Below, in pieces: positions 1 through 6,778 of a stretch of DNA of 9,419 nucleotides. Position numbers and translations under genes: made by a program. Each line of letters starts with the position of its first letter. Position 1 is the first letter of the stretch. The DNA is from Solirubrobacterales bacterium (GTDB lineage Bacteria > Actinomycetota > Thermoleophilia > Solirubrobacterales > Solirubrobacteraceae). The stretch spans positions 1 through 9,419 of the forward strand of contig JACRMD010000275.1 in NCBI GenBank assembly GCA_016215085.1. Direction: 5' to 3'. The notes beneath the pieces are model-generated. The model was not told where the DNA came from, made no database searches, and saw only the letters and a program-made list of their open reading frames with translations.

Positions 1-702
1 AACGAGTGCATCTCCTACAAGCACAACCCCGAGTTCACGGTGGTCGCGTGGTACGAGGCCTACGCGGACTACGAGGACGTCATGCGCCGCGTCGAGGAGC
101 TGCTGCCGCAGCTCGCCGCGGCCGCCGGCTACGCGGGCGAGATCGACTTCACGCCGCCCTATCCGCGCATCTCGCTGGTCGAGGCGATCCACAAGGCGAC
201 CGGCATCCACGTGCTCGAGCACGACGACCGCGACGCGCTGGAGTCGGTCATCCGCGCGGCCGGGCTCGACATCCCGACCGAGGGCCTGGCGTGGCCGGGC
301 CTCGTCGACGACCTGTTCAGCAAGGTCGTCGAGCCGACGCTGGTCCAGCCGACGTTCGTCGTGGACTTCCCCAAGGAGCTCTCGCCGCTGGCGAAGGACC
401 ACCGCTCCAAGCCGGGGCTGGTCGAGCGCTTCGAGGCGTTCGCCGGCGGCATGGAGATCGCCAACGCGTTCTCCGAGCTCAACGACCCCGACGAGCAGCG
501 CGCCCGCTTCGAGGCGCAGGTCCGCCTCGCGCAGGAGGGCGACGAGGAGGCCCAGCCCTACGACGAGGTCTTCGTCGAGTCGCTCGAGCAGGGCATGCCG
601 CCCGCCGGCGGCATCGGCATCGGCATCGACCGCCTGGTGATGCTGCTCACCGAACGGCAGTCGATCCGCGAGGTCGTGCTGTTCCCCGCCATGCGCGACT
701 GA
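1..702 (+). CDS. lysS: Lysyl-tRNA synthetase, class II, C-terminal part (5' end outside window)
   Basis: This is the C-terminal 233 residues of a cytoplasmic class II lysyl-tRNA synthetase, which charges tRNA-Lys with lysine using ATP. The reading frame is open from base 1, so the start and the N-terminal anticodon-binding domain lie outside the window. The fragment opens inside class II motif 2: 'HNPEFT' at fragment residues 8-13 is followed by 'YEAYADYEDVM', a LysRS signature. 'PTFVVDFPKELSPLAK' and 'FEAFAGGMEIANAFSELNDP' are also typical of LysRS. Motif 3, 'GGIGIGIDRL' at 203-212, carries the ATP-binding arginine (R211), and the C-terminal 'REVVLFPAMRD' is the usual LysRS end. Nothing is broken in the visible part. 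A 24-nt gap separates it from the next gene, which seems to have its own promoter. In mycobacteria lysS also lies just upstream of clpC1, so the placement is conserved. Function is certain; only the extent is unknown. Confidence 0.97.
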   Translation, partial: NECISYKHNPEFTVVAWYEAYADYEDVMRRVEELLPQLAAAAGYAGEIDFTPPYPRISLVEAIHKATGIHVLEHDDRDALESVIRAAGLDIPTEGLAWPGLVDDLFSKVVEPTLVQPTFVVDFPKELSPLAKDHRSKPGLVERFEAFAGGMEIANAFSELNDPDEQRARFEAQVRLAQEGDEEAQPYDEVFVESLEQGMPPAGGIGIGIDRLVMLLTERQSIREVVLFPAMRD

Positions 703-713
703 CGCGCGGCGAG

Positions 714-719
714 TAGCTT
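714..719 (+). promoter_or_regulatory. -10 box (TAGCTT) for a leaderless Clp-N gene
   Basis: TAGCTT fits the actinobacterial -10 pattern TAnnnT and ends 7 nt before the ATG at 727. Transcription would therefore begin at or next to the start codon. No Shine-Dalgarno sequence lies in the 24-nt gap after lysS, which fits a leaderless mRNA. No convincing -35 hexamer is visible; that region lies in the last codons of lysS. The call rests on the spacing and on its recurrence before other genes in this window. Confidence 0.5.
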
Positions 720-726
720 CCGCGCC

Positions 727-1353
727 ATGTTCGAGCGCTTCTCGACGTGGGGGCGGCAGGTGCTCACCAACGCGCAGGAGGAGGCGCGGGAGCTGCGCCA
801 CCCGACGATCGGGCCGGAGCACCTCGTGCTCGGCGTGCTGCGCGACGAGCGCGGCCTCGGCGCGGTCGTGCTGCGCGGCCTGGGCCTGAGCTACGAGGCC
901 CAGCGCGCCGCGATGGCCGAGGGCGACCGCGCGCCGGCGGGCCAGATCCCGTACACGCCCCGGGCGCGCCAGGTCCTCGAGCAGGCGATGCGCGAGGCGC
1001 TGAGCCTCGGCCACGACGGCATCTCCAGCGAGCACGTGGTCCTCGCGCTCGCGCGCGAGGGCGACCTGCCCGGCGTCGAGCCCGCGCGCGTGCGCGAGGA
1101 GGTCCTGCGCGCGCTCGACGAGGGAGTCGACGAGCCGCCGGGGCCGGTCGACGGCGCGACCGTCGCGCCGCTCGTGCGCGGGCCGGCGGGCGCCGCGGAG
1201 GCGATGTCGCGCTTCGGCTCGCCGTGGGACGCGGCGGTGCAGGCGCACCTGCTGCTGGGCATCCTCGCGGGCGGCGGCCGGGTCGCCGACTTCCTCCGCG
1301 GGCACGGCGTCACCGAGGACGCGGTCCGCGGGCTGTCCGAGCGCGCCGAGTAG
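727..1353 (+). CDS. Stand-alone Clp N-domain protein (ClpC N-domain paralogue, ClpC2-like)
   Basis: A 208-residue protein made only of Clp N-domain-like repeats, with no AAA+ module. Repeat 1 (residues 1-63, starting 'MFERFSTWGRQV') and repeat 2 (about 74-130, 'IPYTPRARQVLEQAM') align directly with the N-domain of the neighbouring ClpC. E31 in 'GPEHLVLG' and E102 in 'SSEHVVLA' match the glutamates that bind phosphoarginine in Bacillus ClpC (E32 and E106). F2 is kept, and Y76 replaces F80; both positions contact cyclomarin in M. tuberculosis ClpC1. Repeat 2 is shortened after 'LAREGDLPGV'. After a Pro/Gly-rich linker (134-156), residues 160-205 ('AHLLLGILAGGG...ADFLRGHGVTEDAVRGL') resemble a third, degenerate repeat that lacks the glutamate. 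The start is chosen from the ClpC-like 'MFERF' and the upstream TAnnnT box. By analogy with mycobacterial ClpC2 it may bind ClpC clients, adaptors or N-domain-targeting antibiotics. The family is clear; the role is inference. Confidence 0.9.
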   Translation: MFERFSTWGRQVLTNAQEEARELRHPTIGPEHLVLGVLRDERGLGAVVLRGLGLSYEAQRAAMAEGDRAPAGQIPYTPRARQVLEQAMREALSLGHDGISSEHVVLALAREGDLPGVEPARVREEVLRALDEGVDEPPGPVDGATVAPLVRGPAGAAEAMSRFGSPWDAAVQAHLLLGILAGGGRVADFLRGHGVTEDAVRGLSERAE

Positions 1354-1371
1354 GCGTCGGCGGGGGTTCGG

Positions 1372-1397
1372 AGGCCTCCCGGAGAGGGGAGGTGCCT
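1372..1397 (+). terminator. Possible hairpin terminator after the Clp-N gene
   Basis: AGGC (1372-1375) and CTCCC (1376-1380) can pair with GGGAG (1387-1391) and GCCT (1394-1397), leaving GGAGAG as the loop and GT as a small bulge. It begins 18 nt after the Clp-N stop and has no T-tract, as is common in GC-rich actinobacteria. It also covers the place where a -35 box for the TAGACT promoter at 1402 would lie, so it could instead be an operator. Short GC-rich stems arise easily by chance here. Confidence 0.35.
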
Positions 1398-1401
1398 GCG
1401 G

Positions 1402-1407
1402 TAGACT
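1402..1407 (+). promoter_or_regulatory. Candidate -10 box (TAGACT) for clpC
   Basis: TAGACT matches TAnnnT in the intergenic region before clpC, 170 nt upstream of the clpC ATG. Transcription would start near 1413-1415, giving a leader of about 160 nt. No clear -35 hexamer is seen 16-18 nt upstream. It is the best TAnnnT box between the two genes, and bases 1401-1576 are visibly less GC3-biased than coding sequence, as expected for an untranslated leader. Confidence 0.35.
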
Positions 1408-1412
1408 GAGCC

Positions 1413-1502
1413 ATGCCCTCCGTTCGTGCCCGACTCGCACTCATCTTCCGGCCCCCAGCGGTCGAAGAGAGAGGTGTACCGGGTACTTCGGTGTCCCCCT
1501 AG
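1413..1502 (+). CDS. Possible 29-codon leader ORF upstream of clpC (doubtful)
   Basis: A short frame, ATG at 1413 to TAG at 1500-1502, begins 5 nt after the TAGACT box and could be translated as a leaderless leader peptide ('MPSVRARLALIFRPP' then 'AVEERGVPGTSVSP'). Against it, only about 17 of its 28 sense codons after the start end in G or C, while neighbouring genes are near saturation. It also uses AGA, GTA, CGA and GAA, which are rare here. No family is recognisable. It ends 74 nt before clpC, so direct coupling is unlikely. I record it because its start coincides with the predicted transcript start; an untranslated leader is more likely. Confidence 0.18.
   Translation: MPSVRARLALIFRPPAVEERGVPGTSVSP
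1476..1486. promoter_or_regulatory. Perfect 11-bp inverted repeat in the clpC leader
   Basis: GTACC-G-GGTAC is a perfect dyad around base 1481. It is flanked by direct copies of GGTGT at 1473-1477 and 1490-1494. It lies in the non-coding leader between the candidate promoter at 1402 and the clpC start. It could be half of an operator or a small RNA hairpin. No known heat-shock operator (CIRCE, HAIR or CtsR heptads) is recognisable. Confidence 0.25.
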
Positions 1503-1520
1503 GAACTTCCGGACCACTCC

Positions 1521-1541
1521 AGCGACCGACCGCTAGCGACC
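1521..1541. promoter_or_regulatory. AGCGACC direct repeats with an embedded CGCTAGCG palindrome before clpC
   Basis: AGCGACC occurs at 1521-1527 and 1535-1541, 14 nt apart, and CGCTAGCG at 1531-1538 is a perfect 8-bp palindrome overlapping the second copy. The element ends 35 nt before the clpC ATG. Such an arrangement could be a regulator site. ClgR is the usual actinobacterial clp regulator, but I cannot match its motif here. Chance is possible in GC-rich DNA. Confidence 0.25.
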
Positions 1542-1576
1542 CCCAAGCCGCACCAGCAGGAAGGACGTCCCCCCCA

Positions 1577-4186
<2,610 letters not shown>

Positions 4187-4211
4187 TTCTCCAAGAAGTG
4201 GATCGAACGCG

Positions 4212-4238
4212 CGAAGGGCGGCCACCGGCCGCCCTTCG
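4212..4238 (+). terminator. clpC terminator hairpin (perfect 12-bp stem)
   Basis: CGAAGGGCGGCC (4212-4223) and GGCCGCCCTTCG (4227-4238) are exact reverse complements around a 3-nt ACC loop, 25 nt after the clpC stop. The following bases, TCGTCCTCG, hold no T-run, as in many actinobacterial intrinsic terminators. It separates clpC from the next gene, whose -10 box begins 17 nt downstream. Confidence 0.85.
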
Positions 4239-4254
4239 TCGTCCTCGAGGTGTG

Positions 4255-4260
4255 TAGGCT
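4255..4260 (+). promoter_or_regulatory. -10 box (TAGGCT) for the leaderless cNMP-binding gene
   Basis: TAGGCT ends 8 nt before the ATG at 4269, so the transcript would start at or within a base or two of the start codon. No Shine-Dalgarno lies at a usable distance; the GAGG at 4247-4250 is too far away. The -35 region would fall in the right arm of the clpC terminator, and no consensus is visible there. Confidence 0.5.
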
Positions 4261-4268
4261 CGCGGCCC

Positions 4269-4661
4269 ATGGACGCTGCACGCCTGAAGCGCATCCCGGT
4301 GTTCTCGGACCTCGACGACGAGGCCCTGGGGCACATCGCGGCCCTCGCCGCCGAGGTGTCGGTCCCCGCCGGCAAGGAGCTCGTCCGCGAGGGCGACTAC
4401 TCCTACGACCTGCTGGCGATCGAGGAGGGCACCGCCCGCGTCGAGCGCGGCGGCGAGCACCTGGCCGATCTCGGCCCCGGCGACGTGATCGGGGAGATGG
4501 GCGTGCTCGAGCGCGACCAGCGCAACGCGACCGTCGTGGCGACGTCGCCGATGCTGCTGATGACGCTCACCAGCTGGGACATCCGCAAGCTGCGCAAGTC
4601 GGCGCCCAGCGTCGTCGAGCACCTCAGGGACCTGGTCGAGGCCCGCAAAGACCACGCCTGA
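4269..4661 (+). CDS. Stand-alone cyclic-nucleotide-binding (CRP/CAP_ED-type) domain protein
   Basis: A 130-residue soluble protein consisting of one cyclic-nucleotide-binding domain. It starts with the usual helix 'LKRIPVFSDLDDEAL' (6-20). The beta-roll includes 'VPAGKELVREGD' (32-43) and 'LLAIEEGTARVER' (48-60). The phosphate-binding cassette is 'PGDVIGEMGVLERDQRNATVVA' split as 'GDVIGEMG' (71-78) and 'QRNATVVA' (84-91), with E76 and R85 in the positions that contact ribose and phosphate in CRP-type domains, so ligand binding is plausible. The C-terminal helix (about 104-126) follows, but there is no helix-turn-helix, kinase, channel or acetyltransferase domain, so it is not itself a CRP-type regulator. 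It may work as a partner sensor. It appears monocistronic: a terminator lies upstream, its own -10 box precedes it, and a strong convergent hairpin follows. Domain call is firm; the ligand (cAMP, cGMP or none) and partner are unknown. Confidence 0.88.
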   Translation: MDAARLKRIPVFSDLDDEALGHIAALAAEVSVPAGKELVREGDYSYDLLAIEEGTARVERGGEHLADLGPGDVIGEMGVLERDQRNATVVATSPMLLMTLTSWDIRKLRKSAPSVVEHLRDLVEARKDHA

Positions 4662-4692
4662 CGGGCGAGGTGAGCGTGCCCGATCGTCGTGG

Positions 4693-4753
4693 CTGGCAAG
4701 CCGGCGGTCGGGCCACTGGGCATCGCCCGTGGCTCGGCCGCCGGCGCAGCCAG
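4693..4753. terminator. Long hairpin between convergent genes (bidirectional terminator)
   Basis: The core runs from 4700 to 4745. GCCGGCGG (4700-4707) pairs with CCGCCGGC (4738-4745), GCCAC (4712-4716) with GTGGC (4729-4733), and GGGC (4718-4721) with GCCC (4725-4728) around an ATC loop. The base pairs between these blocks include two G-T wobbles, and T4717 is bulged. A further CTGGC/GCCAG pair (4693-4697 and 4749-4753) extends the base. It lies between the cNMP-domain gene ending at 4661 and the minus-strand gene ending at 4773, so it can serve both transcripts. Confidence 0.8.
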
Positions 4754-4772
4754 GCGCGGCGAGGTGGTGCGC

Positions 4773-5420
4773 TCAGCCGCTCGTGGCCAGGCTGAACCAG
4801 TAGACGAGGCAGGAAGCGTTGTCCGTGTTGCGGCAGTCCTGGCGGACGACGCCCTTCACGAAGTAGTTGGTGCAATTGCGCTCGACGTGCAGCTCGAAGG
4901 TGTTCGAGCCGCCGATGCTGAACTGGTGCTGCGCGCCGGCGGCCAGCGCCCCGAGCTCGGGCGCCGTGGTGCCGACGCTGCGCGAGAAGTTCACCGCGTC
5001 GCCGGACTGGTTGGCGAAGACCAGGGTCGTGCCGGGGTCCTCCTTGCCCGCGGTGCCGTTCTGGTCGGTGCACGAGGCGGTCAGCTGGCCGAGGCCGGGG
5101 ATGGAGCCCAGCGCCTCGGGCGCGAGCGTCTGGTTGTCGGCCACCTGGTAGGCCTTGCCGAACACCGAGGTGGCGCCCCGGGCGAGGTCGGGATCCAGGT
5201 AGCGCGAGGCGATCGTGCCCTTCTCGTCGCCCGAGCGCTGCGTGGCCACGAGGCGGCCCGCGGCGACCGAGCGGCTGGCGCCGTCGGCGACGGCGGACTT
5301 GCCGTCGACGGCGCCCGCGTTCGTCGCGAAGTTGACCGCCGCGATGCCGGTGCCGGTCATCGCGAACACGAGCGCGATGATGGACACGACCATCGACGGC
5401 GACGGCCTGCTGATCTTCAT
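4773..5420 (-). CDS. Secreted or membrane-anchored protein of a Solirubrobacterales-type family, function unknown
   Basis: A 215-residue protein whose N-terminus 'MKISRPSPSM' precedes a hydrophobic stretch (about 11-30, 'VVSIIALVFAMTGTGIAAV'), giving a signal anchor or uncleaved signal peptide. Next comes 'NAGAVDGKSAVADGASRS' (34-51) and 'AAGRLVAT' (53-60), a pattern I recall from many paralogous proteins of Solirubrobacteraceae but cannot verify here. The rest looks like an extracellular beta-rich domain with four cysteines (117, 183, 196, 204), which could form two disulfides, and aromatic residues near the end ('CLVYWFSLATSG'). No enzyme motif is visible. The start has GGGAGG just upstream (5425-5430, minus strand), 4 nt from the ATG. 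It is transcribed divergently from the CDGSH gene and shares a dyad-bearing gap with it. Being a gene is well supported by reading frame, signal and terminator; the function is unknown. Confidence 0.85.
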   Translation of the reverse strand: MKISRPSPSMVVSIIALVFAMTGTGIAAVNFATNAGAVDGKSAVADGASRSVAAGRLVATQRSGDEKGTIASRYLDPDLARGATSVFGKAYQVADNQTLAPEALGSIPGLGQLTASCTDQNGTAGKEDPGTTLVFANQSGDAVNFSRSVGTTAPELGALAAGAQHQFSIGGSNTFELHVERNCTNYFVKGVVRQDCRNTDNASCLVYWFSLATSG

Positions 5421-5437
5421 CCTGCCTCCCGGGACTA

Positions 5438-5460
5438 GGGTTTGCGACCTCCGGAAACCC
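5438..5460. promoter_or_regulatory. 23-bp dyad in the divergent gap, overlapping a TAGGGT box
   Basis: GGGTTT (5438-5443) and AAACCC (5455-5460) are reverse complements separated by 11 nt, and C5445/G5453 and G5446/C5452 continue the symmetry, so 8 of 11 half-site positions match. The dyad overlaps TAGGGT at 5436-5441, a possible -10 box for the CDGSH gene (ATG at 5483), and lies 18-40 nt upstream of the minus-strand start. An operator serving both genes is the simplest reading; an mRNA hairpin is the alternative. Confidence 0.4.
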
Positions 5461-5482
5461 CTTCTGCCCAGAGAGTTGCGCG

Positions 5483-5701
5483 ATGACGCCCGAGCCGCAG
5501 GTCGAGATCAAGGTGCGAGACGACGGGCCCTACAAGGTGACGGGGCCGGTGCGGCTCGTCGATGCCGACGGCGGGGTCTTCGACGTGCCGGCCGACCGGG
5601 CCATCGCGCTGTGCCGGTGCGGGCACTCGAGGACCAAGCCGTTCTGCGACGCGTCGCACAAGACGTCGGGCTTCTCGTCGTGCCCGCGGGCGGCGGCGTG
5701 A
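5483..5701 (+). CDS. CDGSH-type [2Fe-2S] iron-sulfur protein (CDASH variant)
   Basis: A 72-residue protein with one CDGSH iron-sulfur domain. The family binds a [2Fe-2S] cluster with three Cys and one His in the pattern C-x-C-x2-[ST]-x3-P-x-C-D-G-x-H. Here 'CRCGHSRTKPFCDASH' (44-59) gives C44, C46, C55 and H59, with S49 and P53 in place. The glycine after CD is alanine (A57), a conservative change next to the cluster. The N-terminal half forms the usual short beta region ('GPYKVTGPVRLVDADGGVFDV'-like, about 15-36). There is no membrane segment, so the protein should be cytoplasmic. GAGAG at 5471-5475 is a weak ribosome-binding site 7 nt before the ATG. The stop overlaps the start of the next gene, so translation is probably coupled. 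Proteins of this type are implicated in electron or cluster transfer; the exact role here is unknown. Confidence 0.92.
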   Translation: MTPEPQVEIKVRDDGPYKVTGPVRLVDADGGVFDVPADRAIALCRCGHSRTKPFCDASHKTSGFSSCPRAAA

Positions 5702-6768
5702 GCCGCGGGGACTCGACGCGCACGGTCCATGCCGGGCTGCCCGAGGCGGCGCCCCAGGGCGCGCCGTTCCTGCCCGGGCCGACGTTCGCCGCGCCCGTGC
5801 ACTGGGCCGGCGACGCGGCGCCCGAGGGCTACGGGCGCAACGCGAACCCCACGTGGGCGGCGTACGAGGCGGCGCTCGGCGAGCTCGAGGGCGGCCACGC
5901 GCTGGCGTTCGCCTCCGGCATGGCCGCCGCCTCGGCCATCCTGCTGCCCGCCCTGCGGCCGGGCGACGCGGTCGTCGTGCCCGCCGACGGCTACTACACG
6001 GTGCGCGCGCTGGCCCGCGAGCACCTCGCGCCGCGCGGCGTGGAGGTGCGCGAGGTGCCCACGCGGCTCGACGCGCTGGTCGCGGCGGCCGACGGCGCGG
6101 CGCTCGTGTGGGCCGAGTCGCCGTCCAACCCGGGGCTCGGCGTGCTCGACCTCCCCGCGCTCGCGGCGGCGTGCCACGACGCCGGCGCGGCGCTCGCCGT
6201 CGACGCGACGCTCGCCACGCCGCTGCGCATCCGGCCGCTGGAGGCCGGGGCCGACTGGGCGATGGGCAGCGCGACGAAGGCGCTCACCGGCCACGGCGAC
6301 CTGCTGCTCGGCTACGTCGCCACGCGCGACGAGCAGCGGCTGGCGGCGGCGCGGACGTGGCGGACGTCGACCGGCGCGATCCCCGGCGCGTTCGAGGCGT
6401 GGCTCGCGCACCGGTCGCTGGCCACGCTCGCCGTGCGCCTGGAGCGGGCGGAGGCCAACGCGTCCGCGCTCGCCGAGGCGCTGCGCGGCGCCGACGGCGT
6501 GCGCGACGTGCGCTGGCCGGGGATGGGCCCGGTGCTGGTCTTCACGCTCCCCGACGCCGCGGCCGCGCAGCGGTTCCTGGCCGCGTGCGAGCTCGTCGCG
6601 GAGGCGACGTCGTTCGGCGGCGTGCACTCCTCGGCGGAGCGGCGCGCGCGCTGGGGCAGCGACGACGTGCCCGACGGGCTCGTGCGCTTCAGCGCCGGGA
6701 TCGAGGACGCCGAGGACCTCGTCGCCGACGTGCTGCGGGCCTTGAGCGCCGCGCTCGGCCGGGAGTAG
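5698..6768 (+). CDS. PLP-dependent Cys/Met-metabolism enzyme, cystathionine gamma-lyase/synthase-like
   Basis: A 356-residue cytoplasmic fold-type I PLP enzyme of the trans-sulfuration family, which adds to or eliminates from the gamma carbon of cystathionine, homoserine esters or related sulfur amino acids. Visible signatures: 'STRTVHAGLP' (6-15), 'YGRNANPTW' (45-53, with Y45 and R47 reaching the neighbouring subunit's PLP phosphate), 'FASGMAAAS' (71-79), a PLP-stacking Tyr at 99 or 100, D169 in 'AVDATLATPL', and the Schiff-base lysine K194 in 'GSATKALTGHGDLLLG'. The 25-residue D-to-K spacing equals that of E. coli MetB. It resembles the Streptomyces proteins annotated as cystathionine gamma-lyase. 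I chose GTG at 5698: it shares GTGA with the stop of the CDGSH gene and places 'STRTVHAGLP' at the N-terminus. The frame is open further upstream, but that part lies antisense to the secreted-protein gene and over the CDGSH gene. Lyase, synthase and methionine gamma-lyase cannot be told apart from sequence alone. Confidence 0.88.
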   Translation: MSRGDSTRTVHAGLPEAAPQGAPFLPGPTFAAPVHWAGDAAPEGYGRNANPTWAAYEAALGELEGGHALAFASGMAAASAILLPALRPGDAVVVPADGYYTVRALAREHLAPRGVEVREVPTRLDALVAAADGAALVWAESPSNPGLGVLDLPALAAACHDAGAALAVDATLATPLRIRPLEAGADWAMGSATKALTGHGDLLLGYVATRDEQRLAAARTWRTSTGAIPGAFEAWLAHRSLATLAVRLERAEANASALAEALRGADGVRDVRWPGMGPVLVFTLPDAAAAQRFLAACELVAEATSFGGVHSSAERRARWGSDDVPDGLVRFSAGIEDAEDLVADVLRALSAALGRE

Positions 6769-6771
6769 GGT
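6742..6771 (+). promoter_or_regulatory. Promoter TTGAGC-N18-TAGGGT for the leaderless VOC gene, overlapping a stop codon
   Basis: TTGAGC (6742-6747) and TAGGGT (6766-6771) are separated by 18 nt, and the -10 box ends 7 nt before the ATG at 6779. This is the most complete promoter in the window. The first three bases of the -10 box are the TAG stop codon of the preceding enzyme gene, and the -35 box lies in its last codons. The GGGAG at 6761-6765 is too far from the ATG to act as a ribosome-binding site. Confidence 0.6.
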
Positions 6772-6778
6772 CGGTTGC

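Noticed and set aside
1502..1526. SigR/SigE-type stress promoter at GGAAC before clpC.
   Set aside because: No GTT lies at the required 16-19 nt downstream of GGAAC.
5215..5697. Upstream extension of the PLP enzyme frame beyond GTG 5698.
   Set aside because: The extension runs antisense to the secreted-protein gene and through the CDGSH gene in another frame, and family homology begins just after 5698.
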